A stretch of DNA of 64,000 bases from Mesorhizobium australicum (GTDB lineage: Bacteria > Pseudomonadota > Alphaproteobacteria > Rhizobiales > Rhizobiaceae): NCBI RefSeq assembly GCF_900177325.1, contig NZ_FXBL01000004.1:2666001-2730000 (forward strand), read 5' to 3'. Position 1 is the first letter of the stretch. Each line of letters starts with the position of its first letter. Positions 39,504 through 48,867 of the stretch are shown piece after piece. Position numbers and translations under genes: made by a program. A model generated the notes under the pieces. That model searched no databases. It was not told the DNA's origin and saw only the letters and a list, made by a program, of their open reading frames with translations.

Positions 39504-39665
39504 CTCAAGGCTGGTGCTATAGAAGGGGGGAAGGGCAGCCGCAAGCGGCGCGTCGTTTTCCCACGGCATTTTCGACGTGCAGCCCTTGCGGACTCGGCTA
39601 TATGTCGGACAGGTGGGCCGCCGCGGTCGTGGACGCACGCCCCGGATGGCCATGTGGAGTACGAT

Positions 39666-41294
39666 GTGAACCACGACGTGACCAACCAGACGCCGCCGCT
39701 GACCGGATCGAACGCCTGGCGCGGCGATCCGCTGCTGATGCAGCTGGCGCAGGACTTTTCCGAGCCGGTGCGCAAGGATCTCGACGCGCTCGGCCGCTTC
39801 GTGCTGTCGCCCGAGGCGCAGGACCTGGCGCGGCTGGCCAACACCGAACTGCCGAAGCTGAGGACCCACGACCGGCAGGGCAGGCGGCTCGACATCGTCG
39901 AGTTCCACCCCGCCTACCATGCGCTGATGCGCCGCTCGATCACCAACGGCCTGCATTCCTCGATCTGGGAGAACGGCGAGGCGGAGACCGGCAAGCGCCA
40001 CCAGATCCGCGCCGCCCGCTTCTTCCTGACCTCGGAGCTCGAATGCGGGCATCTGTGCCCGATCACCATGACGAGCGCCTCGCTCGCCGCGCTGATGGCG
40101 AGCCCGAAGGCGTTCCGCGAATGGGCGCCGCGCATCACCTCGCGCAAATACGACCAGTCGAACAAGGCGCCGGTCGACAAGGCGGGCCTGACGCTCGGCA
40201 TGGGCATGACCGAGAAGCAGGGCGGCACCGACGTGCGCGCCAACACGACCAGGGCGGAGAAGGCCGGCAACGGCTTCTACCGCATCACCGGCCACAAATG
40301 GTTCATGTCCGCGCCGATGTCGGACGCGTTCCTTGTGCTGGCCCAGGCAGCCGAGGGCCTGTCCTGCTTCCTCGTGCCGCGCCTTCTCGGCGACGGCGCC
40401 GGCAACGGGCTCGCCTTCCAGCGGCTCAAGGACAAGCTCGGCAACCGGTCGAACGCCTCCTCCGAGGTCGAGTTCAACAATTCGCTCGGGGAGATGATCG
40501 GCGAGCCGGGCGCGGGCGTGAAGACCATCATGGACATGGTGACGCTGACGCGGCTCGACTGCGCGCTTGCCTCGTCCGGCATCATGCGCGCCGGCCTGCA
40601 GGAGGCGGTGCACCATGCCCGCCACAGAAAAGTGTTCGGCGAGACGCTGATCGAGCAGCCGCTGATGCAGCGCGTGCTGGCCGACATGGCGCTCGACGTC
40701 GCAGCCGCGACTGCGCTGTCCTTCCGCCTGGCGCGCGCCTTCGACGAGGCGGCAGTCGACCGGTCCGAGGCGTCCTTCGCCCGCGCCATGACGCCCGTGG
40801 TCAAATACTGGGTGTGCAAGACGGCGCCGCCGCTGCTCTACGAGGCGATGGAGTGCCTGGGCGGCAACGGCTATGTCGAGGAATCGCCGCTCGCCCGCTA
40901 CTATCGCGAGGCCCCGGTCAACGCGATCTGGGAAGGCTCCGGCAATGTGATGGCGCTCGACGTGCTGCGCGTGCTGCAGCGCGGGCCGGCGCTGTTCGAG
41001 GAGGTCATCGCGGGCATCGACAAGGACCTCGGCGCGAGCGGGCGGGGCACGTCCGACGTGCTGCGGGCCGCGATGCAGATCGCGGCCTCGGACGACGGTT
41101 CGGCGCGCATCCTCACCGAGCAGCTCGCGCTGTCGGCGGCGGCCGCCGAGCTCAAGCGGGTGGGGGCGGGACGCATCGCCGACGCCTTCATCGAGACGCG
41201 GCTGGCGGGCCAGTGGCGCAACACCTACGGCATGCTCGACGGCCGCCACGACCCCCGCGCGATCCTGGAGACGCTTTATCCGGAGATCGGCTGA
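39666..41294 (+). CDS. AidB-like acyl-CoA dehydrogenase
   Basis: FAD flavoprotein of 542 residues, related to E. coli AidB of the DNA-alkylation response. It has the AidB-type N-terminal extension ([15 protein letters not shown]), [17 protein letters not shown] for FAD binding, [18 protein letters not shown], a catalytic-glutamate region and [13 protein letters not shown] at the C-terminal end. AidB family members bind DNA, but whether this one acts on acyl-CoA or in DNA protection is open. The GTG at 39666 has GGAG 6 bases before it. Divergent from pyrB. Confidence 0.9.
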   Translation: MNHDVTNQTPPLTGSNAWRGDPLLMQLAQDFSEPVRKDLDALGRFVLSPEAQDLARLANTELPKLRTHDRQGRRLDIVEFHPAYHALMRRSITNGLHSSIWENGEAETGKRHQIRAARFFLTSELECGHLCPITMTSASLAALMASPKAFREWAPRITSRKYDQSNKAPVDKAGLTLGMGMTEKQGGTDVRANTTRAEKAGNGFYRITGHKWFMSAPMSDAFLVLAQAAEGLSCFLVPRLLGDGAGNGLAFQRLKDKLGNRSNASSEVEFNNSLGEMIGEPGAGVKTIMDMVTLTRLDCALASSGIMRAGLQEAVHHARHRKVFGETLIEQPLMQRVLADMALDVAAATALSFRLARAFDEAAVDRSEASFARAMTPVVKYWVCKTAPPLLYEAMECLGGNGYVEESPLARYYREAPVNAIWEGSGNVMALDVLRVLQRGPALFEEVIAGIDKDLGASGRGTSDVLRAAMQIAASDDGSARILTEQLALSAAAAELKRVGAGRIADAFIETRLAGQWRNTYGMLDGRHDPRAILETLYPEIG

Positions 41295-41387
41295 TCTTTC
41301 GTGGCCCGGGCCGTTAACCTTAACAAATGGTTTCCATTGCGAAGGGTCGTGAGGAGGGTAGTTTACCGGCCGTTAACCGAGAATCCC

Positions 41388-41942
41388 ATGCGGCCGCTCC
41401 TTACCTATCTCGTGCCGGTCTACTGGATGGCCGCCTTCGCGCTGATGGCAGCGCAGGCCGTTTCGCACCCGGTCGGGCTCGACCTGTTTCCCGGCGGCGG
41501 CGTCGCGCCGACCGTGCTGGAGGCGGGGAAGGCGATCAATCACGGCGTTTCCACCGCCTTCTCGATCGCCTTCGGGCTCGTCGCCACGCTCTTCCTCTGG
41601 ACGCTGCTCACCGCCGTTCTGGCCTCGGAGGACTATCCCGGCGGGTATGACGAGGTGGCGAGCATCGCCTTCGGCGGCGCCGTGCTGATGGTCACCGTCG
41701 CCCTGGTCGTCACGGCGCTGCGCGGCGAGGGGGGCGTGCAGGGGGCGGGCGCATTCCAGCTCGCCGCGCTGATGGCCTCCTATGTCGCCGTGATCGCGGA
41801 GCGCCGCGCCTTTGCCGCGCCGAAGGCCTCGGAGGCGGATACGCTGCGGGCCACGGCGCGCCGCATGGCGCTGGGGGCGGCGCATTCGAGCATGCTGACC
41901 CGGCTAGTCGGGCGCAACGCACCACAGGGCGGAGCGGATTGA
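41388..41942 (+). CDS. Hypothetical four-helix membrane protein
   Basis: 184 residues with four likely membrane helices (LLTYLVPVYWMAAFALMAAQ, then about residues 50-75, 85-105 and 115-135). Not assigned to a named family. It ends 1 base before the DUF6105 gene, so the two form a unit. The upstream region holds TTAACCTTAAC (41314-41324) and GTTTACCGG (41361-41369), both also found upstream of mipZ, hinting at shared cell-cycle control. Confidence 0.8.
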   Translation: MRPLLTYLVPVYWMAAFALMAAQAVSHPVGLDLFPGGGVAPTVLEAGKAINHGVSTAFSIAFGLVATLFLWTLLTAVLASEDYPGGYDEVASIAFGGAVLMVTVALVVTALRGEGGVQGAGAFQLAALMASYVAVIAERRAFAAPKASEADTLRATARRMALGAAHSSMLTRLVGRNAPQGGAD

Positions 41943-41943
41943 G

Positions 41944-42276
41944 ATGAAGTATGTGTTCTTCGCCTGGGCGGCACCGCTGGGCCTGTTCTGGGGCTGGTTC
42001 TTCCTCTCGGCCAACGACATCAATTTCGGCTCGATCTATCTGAGCCGGGCGCTGCATGAGCTCGTCTTCGAGCTCTACGGCGAGATGCTCGGCGTCGCGC
42101 CCGAGACGATCCCGTGGCTGATCGCCAAGGCCTGCCTCTTCGACACCCTGCTGATCCTCGCGATCTGGGCGTTCCGCCGTCGCCGCCAGATCGCCGCGCA
42201 GTGGGCTGCGCTGCGCGAGCGCCTCATGCCGGCCGGCGCAGCGCCCGAAGGCGATCCAGCACGCCTTGAAGGATGA
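41944..42276 (+). CDS. DUF6105 family membrane protein
   Basis: 110 residues starting MKYVFFAWAAPLGLFWGWFF and containing SANDINFGSIYLSRALHELV and a second hydrophobic helix (LFDTLLILAIWAF) before a basic tail. This matches DUF6105, a rhizobial family of unknown function. The last 53 bases overlap the 3' end of ruvX on the other strand. Confidence 0.87.
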   Translation: MKYVFFAWAAPLGLFWGWFFLSANDINFGSIYLSRALHELVFELYGEMLGVAPETIPWLIAKACLFDTLLILAIWAFRRRRQIAAQWAALRERLMPAGAAPEGDPARLEG

Positions 42277-42700
42277 AGGCGGCCGCGGCCGAATCGATCT
42301 TGGTCTCGCGCCGCTTGCGGGAAAAATCCATCTCGATCAGGGTGCGTTCGGCGGCGACCGTCGACAACCGCTCGTCCCAGAACAGGAACGGTATCTCCGT
42401 CAGCTTCGACAGGTTGCGCGCAAACGCGCGGCTTGCCTGCGCGCGAGGTCCCTCGCTGCCGTCCATGTTGACGGGCAGGCCGATCGCCAGCGCGTAAACC
42501 TCGTCGCGGGCCAGCGCCGACAGCAGGGCGGCGGCGTCGAGCGAGAATTTCTTCCTCATGATCACCGCCCGCGGATGGGCGAAGGACAGGTTGCGGTCGG
42601 ACACGGCAAGGCCGATCGTCGTCGTGCCCGGATCTATACCGGCGACCGTCTTGCCGGCGGGCAGGGTGCGTGCGAGCTCTTCTACATCGATGATCGCCAC
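42224..42700 (-). CDS. ruvX: Putative pre-16S rRNA nuclease / Holliday junction resolvase (YqgF family)
   Basis: 158 residues with the RNase H-like YqgF fold: [17 protein letters not shown] (first metal aspartate), [30 protein letters not shown], and the last aspartate in [12 protein letters not shown]. The family acts in 16S rRNA 5' maturation. I prefer the GTG at 42700 because a purine-rich GGAAAG lies before it; the frame opens at another GTG at 42736 without a site. Confidence 0.92.
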   Translation of the reverse strand: MAIIDVEELARTLPAGKTVAGIDPGTTTIGLAVSDRNLSFAHPRAVIMRKKFSLDAAALLSALARDEVYALAIGLPVNMDGSEGPRAQASRAFARNLSKLTEIPFLFWDERLSTVAAERTLIEMDFSRKRRETKIDSAAAAFILQGVLDRLRALRRPA

Positions 42701-42783
42701 GAGGCTTTCCGGTCCTTTCGCGGTTTGACGGGACACGCGGGCGTTCTATCTTCGGTTCGACTCATTGGCGAGGACCATCTGCG

Positions 42784-43491
42784 ATGAAACTGACCTGGCA
42801 CGGGCATTCCGCCTTCACCATCGAAACCGCCGGCAAGAAGATCGTCATCGATCCGTTCATCACCGGCAATCCCGGCGCGAAACAGAGCTGGCAGGACGTT
42901 GCGCAGGGCGCGACGCATGTGCTTCTGACCCACGGGCATAACGACCATGTCGGCGACGCGGTCGAGATCTGCAAACAGTCCGGCGCCATGCTGGTGGCGA
43001 ACTTCGAGGTCTGTATGTTCCTGGTCGGCAAGGGCGTCGACGGCTCGAAGATCAATCCGGGCAATCATGGCGGCACGCTCGACTGCGGCGGCTTCACGAC
43101 GACCTTCGTCCAGGCGCTGCATTCCTCGTCCTTCGGCGGCGAGGGCGGCACCAACACCTATCTCGGCAACCCGGCCGGCCTTGTGCTGCACTTCCCGGAT
43201 GCGCCGACGCTCTATCACTTCGGCGATACCGACATCTTCGGCGACATGGCGCTGATCAACGAGCTGCACGAGCCGTCGATCGGCATCGTGCCGATCGGCG
43301 ACCGCTTCACCATGGGCGGGGCGGTCGCAGCGCTCGCCTGCCGACGCTTCTTCAAGCTCGACGTGGCGATCCCGTGCCACTACGCCTCCTTCCCGATCAT
43401 CGACCAGAACGCCGACAAGTTCGTCGCCGCCATGGAGGGATCGTCGACGAAGGTGATCGTGCCGGAGGTCGGCAAGGCGTTTTCGGTCTGA
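42784..43491 (+). CDS. Metal-dependent hydrolase, UPF0173 (metallo-beta-lactamase fold)
   Basis: 235 residues, complete. The metal motif is [12 protein letters not shown] (HxHxDH), with further ligands at [21 protein letters not shown] and IPCHYASFP. This is the YtkL/UPF0173 family, whose substrate is uncertain. ATG at 42784, 84 bases from divergent ruvX. Confidence 0.94.
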   Translation: MKLTWHGHSAFTIETAGKKIVIDPFITGNPGAKQSWQDVAQGATHVLLTHGHNDHVGDAVEICKQSGAMLVANFEVCMFLVGKGVDGSKINPGNHGGTLDCGGFTTTFVQALHSSSFGGEGGTNTYLGNPAGLVLHFPDAPTLYHFGDTDIFGDMALINELHEPSIGIVPIGDRFTMGGAVAALACRRFFKLDVAIPCHYASFPIIDQNADKFVAAMEGSSTKVIVPEVGKAFSV

Positions 43492-43546
43492 CGCGGTTCG
43501 CGATGGATGAATGACGGCCGGGCGGCCGGGATCAAGGGGGATGGCA

Positions 43547-43963
43547 ATGAGAAGACATGTGTTGCGCGCGGCGGGCGCGCTGATGCTGGTGGCGACGCTT
43601 CCGGCCGCCGCGGCCGACGCTTTCGTGTCCGGCGTCTACCTGCGGTCGCAGGAGCTTTGCGACCAGGCGAAGAAGGACGGAATCGAGTCTGTGCTTGAGG
43701 AGGGGAACGTGCTGCTCACCGAACGCGGATTCGAGAGCTACGAATACAATTGCGAGTTCCTGACCGTGACGCCGGCGACGCGGGCGCCGGGTTGGGTGGT
43801 CACGGCGCTGTGCCAGGAGCCCGGCTACGCATTTCCCGACGTGCTCTCCGTGATCAAGATGAACGACACCCAGCTCGACTTCGCCTCGGTGCGGACGACC
43901 ACGGAGGAAGATCCCGGCAACAGCGGCAGCTATTTTCTCTGCGAAGGCGTGGAGATGCCCTGA
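43547..43963 (+). CDS. Small secreted hypothetical protein
   Basis: 138 residues from ATG 43547, which has AAGGGGG at good distance; an ATG two codons earlier touches that site. The N-terminus MRRHVLRAAGALMLVATLPA is a signal peptide. The mature part of about 115 residues has four cysteines (ELCDQ, YNCEF, ALCQE, FLCEG), likely two disulfides in the periplasm. No family recognised. Confidence 0.82.
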   Translation: MRRHVLRAAGALMLVATLPAAAADAFVSGVYLRSQELCDQAKKDGIESVLEEGNVLLTERGFESYEYNCEFLTVTPATRAPGWVVTALCQEPGYAFPDVLSVIKMNDTQLDFASVRTTTEEDPGNSGSYFLCEGVEMP

Positions 43964-43996
43964 GGCTGGCGGCGGCGGTAACGCCGGACGAGTTTG

Positions 43997-44425
43997 CTAC
44001 GCCGTTGGCTGCCATGGATCGACGACGACAACACCGGTTCCGTGGAAATCACGCACGTTGCGCGTCACCACGGACAGGCCGTTGACGAGTGCGGTGGCGG
44101 CGATCAGCGCGTCGACTTCGTTTCGCGGGTTCGGGACATGCAGATGCGCGCACCGTGTGGCGACCGCGTCGTCGACGGCAAGGATGCGTCCGGCGAATTC
44201 GGGACGGACGTGGTTGTCGAGCCAGGCTCGCAACCGGGCGCCCTGGGCATGATCGCGCCGCTGGACGCTAAGCACGCCGCGCTCCAGCTCGAGAATGGTG
44301 ATCGCCGAAATGAAGAAGCGATCCGCATCTTCTGCTTCTACCCACGACACCACGTTGGCGTCGGCCTTGCCGTCGCCGATCTTGCGCAACTCTGAAACCA
44401 CGTTGGTGTCGAGCAGGTAGCTCAC
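43997..44425 (-). CDS. PIN-domain toxin, VapC/FitB type
   Basis: 142 residues. MSYLLDTNVVSELRK opens the PIN fold (D6), TILELERGV gives the conserved glutamate, and NEVDALIAATALVNGLSVVT with RNVRDF supply the remaining acidic residues. A site-specific RNase toxin neutralised by the antitoxin at 44422-44676, with which it overlaps by 4 bases. Confidence 0.92.
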   Translation of the reverse strand: MSYLLDTNVVSELRKIGDGKADANVVSWVEAEDADRFFISAITILELERGVLSVQRRDHAQGARLRAWLDNHVRPEFAGRILAVDDAVATRCAHLHVPNPRNEVDALIAATALVNGLSVVTRNVRDFHGTGVVVVDPWQPTA

Positions 44426-44676
44426 GACAGGTCGATCTGCCGCGGTTCGATCCCGATCCTCGTCGTATCGAGATCGATCTCCGACAGACCGGGCATGGCG
44501 AGGCTTTCCGCGAGACTGCGGCGCCTGCCGGTCAGCCGCTGAAAATCGTCATATGTCATCAGGACATGCGAAGGCTTGCCGCGATCGGTGATGACCACGG
44601 GGCCCTTCTGCGCCGCTTTCTTGGCGCTGCTCACGTCATGGTTCAATTCGCGGCTGGACAGGGTGCTGATGGTCAT
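44422..44676 (-). CDS. Phd/YefM-family antitoxin
   Basis: 84 residues from ATG 44676, which has GGAGG at 6 bases; an in-frame ATG four codons earlier overlaps the operator. The N-terminal Phd fold reads SRELNHDVSSAKKAAQKGPV and VITDRGKPSHVLMTYDDFQ. The C-terminal half is a flexible toxin-binding tail. A Phd-type antitoxin with a VapC-type toxin is a common mixed pairing. Confidence 0.92.
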   Translation of the reverse strand: MTISTLSSRELNHDVSSAKKAAQKGPVVITDRGKPSHVLMTYDDFQRLTGRRRSLAESLAMPGLSEIDLDTTRIGIEPRQIDLS

Positions 44677-44686
44677 GGCTGCCTCC

Positions 44687-44706
44687 ATGTAGGTAAGTGC
44701 CTACAT
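44687..44706 (-). promoter_or_regulatory. Palindromic operator of the phd/vapC module
   Basis: ATGTAGG-TAAGTG-CCTACAT: perfect 7-base arms and a 6-base spacer, 10 bases upstream of the antitoxin start. Its position over the leader fits autorepression by the antitoxin-toxin complex, an inference from how such modules work. Confidence 0.7.
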
Positions 44707-44834
44707 ATCGTGAAGGCGTATAGAAGGCAATTCACCTCAAAGCCGACGGTCGCGCCTTGCCGTCAAGTGTTGCGCCGCCGAAGGGCGGGCGGTATAGCCC
44801 GGTTTCCGCCTGCCCGCCCTTCCGGAGCGCATCC

Positions 44835-45122
44835 ATGTCCGTCGATATCGCCACCGTCAAACGCGTCGCCCGTCTTGCCCGCATCGCGGTGAACGAGGAG
44901 GATGCCGAGCGCATGACCGGCGAACTCAACGCGATCCTGGGCTTCGTGGAGCAGTTGGGCGAGGTCGATGTCTCCGGCGTCGAGCCGATGACGTCGGTGA
45001 CGCCGATGGTGATGAAGAAGCGGCAGGACGTCGTCAATGACGGCGGCATCGCCGACAAGATCGTCTCGAACGCGCCCGCGACGGCCGAGAACTTCTTCCT
45101 CGTGCCGAAGGTCGTCGAGTAA
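44835..45122 (+). CDS. gatC: Aspartyl/glutamyl-tRNA amidotransferase subunit C
   Basis: 95 residues, complete. [20 protein letters not shown] and [20 protein letters not shown] are the family signature. GatC holds GatA and GatB together in the complex that converts mischarged Glu-tRNA(Gln) and Asp-tRNA(Asn). gatA follows 48 bases later; gatB is outside the window. Confidence 0.97.
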   Translation: MSVDIATVKRVARLARIAVNEEDAERMTGELNAILGFVEQLGEVDVSGVEPMTSVTPMVMKKRQDVVNDGGIADKIVSNAPATAENFFLVPKVVE

Positions 45123-45170
45123 GCAACCGCCCGCCACCGCCCCGCACAAGCCCGTAGCAACGGACCACAG

Positions 45171-46670
45171 ATGACCGACCTGACCAGACTGACGATCGCG
45201 GAAGCGCGGACCCGCCTCAAGGCGAAGGAGTTTTCCGCGCGCGAGATCACCGACGCCTACCTGTCCGCCATCGACGCGGCAAACGAGCGTTTCAATGCCT
45301 ATGTCGCGGTGACCCACGACCAGGCGCGCGAGATGGCGGCGGCGTCGGACGCGAAGCTGGCGAAGGGCGAGGGCGGCGCGCTGGAAGGCATCCCGCTCGG
45401 CATCAAGGACCTGTTTGCGACCAAGGGCGTGCACACACAGGCGGCGAGCCACATCCTCGACGGCTTCAAGCCGGAATACGAATCGACCGTGACGGCCAAC
45501 CTTTGGGCCGACGGCGCGGTGATGCTGGGCAAGCTCAACATGGACGAGTTCGCCATGGGCTCGTCCAACGAGACGTCGTACTACGGCCCGGTCGTGAACC
45601 CCTGGCGTCGTGGCGCCAACGGCGTCGGCCAGGCCGACAACAAGCTGCTGGTGCCCGGCGGCTCGTCGGGCGGCTCGGCGGCGGCCGTCGCCGCCTGGCT
45701 CTGCGCGGGCGCCACCGCCACCGACACCGGCGGCTCGATCCGCCAGCCGGCCGCCTTCACCGGAACGGTCGGCATCAAGCCGACCTACGGCCGCGTGTCG
45801 CGCTGGGGCACGGTGGCCTTCGCCTCGTCGCTCGACCAGGCCGGGCCGATCGCCCGCGACGTGCGCGACGCCGCGATCCTCCTGAAGTCGATGGCCTCGG
45901 TGGATGCCAAAGACACGACCTCGGTCGATCGTCCGGTGCCGGACTACGAGGCATCGCTTGGCCAGTCGATGAAGGGCATGAAGATCGGCATTCCGCGCGA
46001 ATACCGCGTCGACGGCATGCCCGACGAGATCGAGAAGCTGTGGAAGCAGGGCATCGAGTATCTGCGGGCCGCGGGCGCCGAGATCGTCGACATCTCGCTG
46101 CCGCATACGAAATACGCTCTGCCGGCCTATTACATCGTGGCTCCCGCCGAGGCCTCGTCCAACCTCGCGCGCTATGACGGCGTCCGCTACGGCCTGCGCG
46201 TGCCGGGCAAGGACATCATCGACATGTACGAGAAGACCCGTGCCGAAGGGTTCGGCCGCGAGGTCAAGCGCCGCATCATGATCGGCACCTATGTGCTCTC
46301 GGCCGGCTATTACGACGCCTATTACGTCCAGGCGCAGAAGGTGCGCACGCTGATCAAGCGGGACTTCGAGAACGCCTATCGCGACGGCATCGACGCGATC
46401 CTGACGCCGGCGACGCCGTCGGCCGCCTTCGGCATCGCCGACGAGGATATGGCGTCCGATCCAGTGAAGATGTACCTGAACGACATCTTCACCGTGACGG
46501 TGAACATGGCCGGGCTGCCGGGCATTGCAGTGCCTGCCGGCGTCGATGCGAACGGCCTGCCGCTCGGCCTGCAGCTCATCGGCCGCCCGTTCGACGAGGA
46601 GACCCTGTTCCGCGCTGCGCACGTGATCGAGCAGGCGGCGGGCCGGTTCGAACCGCAGAAGTGGTGGTGA
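45171..46670 (+). CDS. gatA: Aspartyl/glutamyl-tRNA amidotransferase subunit A
   Basis: Amidase-signature enzyme releasing ammonia from glutamine for tRNA-dependent Gln/Asn formation. 499 residues. The Ser-cisSer-Lys triad lies in [10 protein letters not shown] (Lys), [14 protein letters not shown] (cis-Ser) and [13 protein letters not shown] (nucleophile Ser). Full length to QKWW. Forms one unit with gatC; the next gene is YdcF-like instead of gatB. Confidence 0.98.
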   Translation: MTDLTRLTIAEARTRLKAKEFSAREITDAYLSAIDAANERFNAYVAVTHDQAREMAAASDAKLAKGEGGALEGIPLGIKDLFATKGVHTQAASHILDGFKPEYESTVTANLWADGAVMLGKLNMDEFAMGSSNETSYYGPVVNPWRRGANGVGQADNKLLVPGGSSGGSAAAVAAWLCAGATATDTGGSIRQPAAFTGTVGIKPTYGRVSRWGTVAFASSLDQAGPIARDVRDAAILLKSMASVDAKDTTSVDRPVPDYEASLGQSMKGMKIGIPREYRVDGMPDEIEKLWKQGIEYLRAAGAEIVDISLPHTKYALPAYYIVAPAEASSNLARYDGVRYGLRVPGKDIIDMYEKTRAEGFGREVKRRIMIGTYVLSAGYYDAYYVQAQKVRTLIKRDFENAYRDGIDAILTPATPSAAFGIADEDMASDPVKMYLNDIFTVTVNMAGLPGIAVPAGVDANGLPLGLQLIGRPFDEETLFRAAHVIEQAAGRFEPQKWW

Positions 46671-46690
46671 GCCGGGGAGGGCGCTGAACC

Positions 46691-47482
46691 GTGTTCTTCG
46701 TCCTCTCGAAACTGTTCTGGTTCCTGATCCAGCCGGTCAATCTGGCGATCATCCTGCTGCTCGCCGGACTGCTGCTGGCGATGCTGCGCTGGCGCCGCAC
46801 CGCTTATGGCCTGTTCAGCGCCGCGGCGCTTGGCCTCGTCCTGTGCGTCTGGACGTCGTTCGGAGCGCTTCTCGTCACCTCGCTGGAGGACCGGTTTCCG
46901 CGGCCACCGCTGCCTGAGAAGGTCGCGGGTATCGTCGTCCTCGGCGGCGGGTTCGAGGGCGGCATCAATCTGGTGCGCGGCGGATACGAGCTGAATTCGG
47001 GCGGCGACCGCTATGTCGAAGCGGCCGCGCTCGCCCGGCGCTATCCCGAGGCGAGGATCGTCATTTCCGGCGGCACGGGTGCGCTGCTGCTGGAGGGCGA
47101 GGACGATGCCTCGACGGCCGTGCGGCTGTTCGAGGCGCTGGGCATTCCGCGCGACCGGCTCGTCCTGGAGGGGAAATCCCGCAACACCTACGAGAATGCG
47201 GTGTTCACGAAAGAACTGGTGACGCCAGCGCCGGGCGAGACCTGGCTGCTGGTGACGTCGGCCTTCCACATGCCGCGCTCGATGGCGCTGTTCCGCAAGG
47301 CGGATTTTCCGGTGACGGCGTGGCCGGTCGACTACCGCACGACCGGCCACGAGGGCATCGGCTTCTTCGTCGACAATCCGGTCGATTCGCTCCAGACCGC
47401 CACACTCGGCATCCGCGAATGGATCGGACTGATCGCCTACTGGCTGACGGGCCGGATCGACCAGCCCTTTCCCTCGCCCTGA
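46691..47482 (+). CDS. YdcF/ElyC family membrane protein
   Basis: 263 residues from a GTG. Two N-terminal membrane helices (LFWFLIQPVNLAIILLLAGL and residues 38-60) anchor a DUF218 domain: GIVVLGGGFEGG, RIVISGGTGALLL, GKSRNTYENAVFT and LLVTSAFHMPRSM. Related ElyC affects envelope glycan metabolism in E. coli. It starts 20 bases after gatA and may share its transcript. Confidence 0.92.
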   Translation: MFFVLSKLFWFLIQPVNLAIILLLAGLLLAMLRWRRTAYGLFSAAALGLVLCVWTSFGALLVTSLEDRFPRPPLPEKVAGIVVLGGGFEGGINLVRGGYELNSGGDRYVEAAALARRYPEARIVISGGTGALLLEGEDDASTAVRLFEALGIPRDRLVLEGKSRNTYENAVFTKELVTPAPGETWLLVTSAFHMPRSMALFRKADFPVTAWPVDYRTTGHEGIGFFVDNPVDSLQTATLGIREWIGLIAYWLTGRIDQPFPSP

Positions 47483-47485
47483 GCC

Positions 47486-47563
47486 TCAGTCGAGGAACAG
47501 CCAGAGCAGGATGATGATTGGGATCGGAATCCCGAGAAGCCAGAGCGCGATGCCACGGAGCAT
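47486..47563 (-). CDS. 25-residue hydrophobic miniprotein
   Basis: MLRGIALWLLGIPIPIIILL followed by WLFLD and a TGA. AAGGAGG lies 6 bases before the ATG, one of the strongest ribosome sites in the window. A single membrane helix fills nearly the whole protein, with a central GIPIPI kink. Similar tiny GIPxPI proteins occur in rhizobia by my recollection. It ends 3 bases after the convergent YdcF gene. Function unknown. Confidence 0.68.
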   Translation of the reverse strand: MLRGIALWLLGIPIPIIILLWLFLD

Positions 47564-47630
47564 GTGAACCTCCTTGCCGGTTGGAAACGATGACGTTCCA
47601 ACAACGGCGCGACGGCGCGTCCGGTTCCGT

Positions 47631-48329
47631 TCAGTCCGTCACGGCGGCGCGGGCGGCCGAGAAGAACTGCCGGCGCAGGAGCACGATGAAGACGAAGATC
47701 GTGGTGGCAACGAACACGGCCGGCCCGATGAACCAGCCGAGATAGCCGAGCGAGAAGAAGATGCCGCGCAGGCCGGAATTGAAATGCCCGCCGGCCAGCA
47801 CGTTCATCCGCGCCGCCCGCGCGATCGCCTTGGCCGTGTCATGCCCGTCGCGGTTCTCGTCCTTCAGGACCGGAACCGCGCCGACGAGGATCGAACAGTA
47901 GTTGAACAGCCGGTAGGCCCAGCCGAACTTGAAGAAGGAGTAGGAGAGGATCACCAGCAGGCCGAGCACCTTGATCTCGAATTCCTGGCGCGACGTGTCA
48001 GCGCCGAACGGCAGATCTCCTAGCACGACGAGGACCTGGTCGGACGCGCCGAGCAGCGCCACGCAGCCGCCGATGGCGAAGATCGAGGTGGAGGCGAAGA
48101 AGGCGGTGCCCTGCTGCAGGCCGGCCATGATGCCAGTGTCGATCATGCGCAGCTCGCGCCGCGCCATGGTGCGCATCCACTCCTCGCGCTGCCGGTTCAT
48201 CGCCTGGGTGAGGGTGGTGCGCCGCGAGAGCCGGCCCGAGGCGGCGAAGGCGAACAAGACCCAGACCGCGACGAAAAAGACGAGCGCGGCGGCGTCGGCG
48301 AACTTCAGGTGAAACGATTCGAGCGCCAT
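47631..48329 (-). CDS. DUF599 family membrane protein
   Basis: 232 residues with about four membrane helices. Recognised by RREEWMRTMARRELRMIDTG, IFAIGGCVALLGA, and SYSFFKFGWAYRLFNYCSIL, the DUF599 pattern. Function unknown. Preceded by the 25-residue miniprotein downstream on the same strand. ATG at 48329. Confidence 0.9.
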   Translation of the reverse strand: MALESFHLKFADAAALVFFVAVWVLFAFAASGRLSRRTTLTQAMNRQREEWMRTMARRELRMIDTGIMAGLQQGTAFFASTSIFAIGGCVALLGASDQVLVVLGDLPFGADTSRQEFEIKVLGLLVILSYSFFKFGWAYRLFNYCSILVGAVPVLKDENRDGHDTAKAIARAARMNVLAGGHFNSGLRGIFFSLGYLGWFIGPAVFVATTIFVFIVLLRRQFFSAARAAVTD

Positions 48330-48628
48330 GGCCGATCAGAACATGTCCGGACGCAGAGGGAAACCGCAAGAATCTGTCGTGCGGCACCGGGCAAGCCGCA
48401 ATTTCGACATCGGCGTTCACACGATGTTAACCGGCGTCTTTCGGACAACCCCATGATAATGAAAGAGAAATGGAAAAGACGCGATATGCCGTCACGGAAG
48501 CCGGCCGCGATTTAGCCTCATTTTGCAATTGCGAAATGAGCGTCGGCGAAGTAAAAGCCACCCGGAAAGCGGCGGGGTCGCCCGCGCCTGGTGGGCGCGG
48601 CGGACGATCCGCCAGCGGTAAGGACATC

Positions 48629-48757
48629 ATGGACGATAGCGTTCAAAAATCCTGCTGGGGCGTTGCCGCCAAAGCAGTCGTGGGTTTCGCATTCATCATT
48701 CTCCTGGCCTGGCTGATCGGTGGCGTCGAGAGCGCGGCCGTCGTCGCAGCGGGATGA
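48629..48757 (+). CDS. Possible 42-residue membrane miniprotein
   Basis: MDDSVQKSCWGVAAKAVVGF then a helix FIILLAWLIGGVESAAVV. AAGGA lies 6 bases before the ATG. The frame also opens from 48470 but that upstream part is low-complexity. Hydrophobic region and ribosome site argue for a real gene; there is no family evidence. Confidence 0.45.
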   Translation: MDDSVQKSCWGVAAKAVVGFAFIILLAWLIGGVESAAVVAAG

Positions 48758-48867
48758 GCCGTCCGGCGACGCCGATGTCGCCGCCGGGCTTGCCGAAGTC
48801 GGCTTGCGGTTAGATTTCCCCGCGTGAAGGACGCAGAAGTGCTATCTCCGTCATCGGGATTGCGCTG

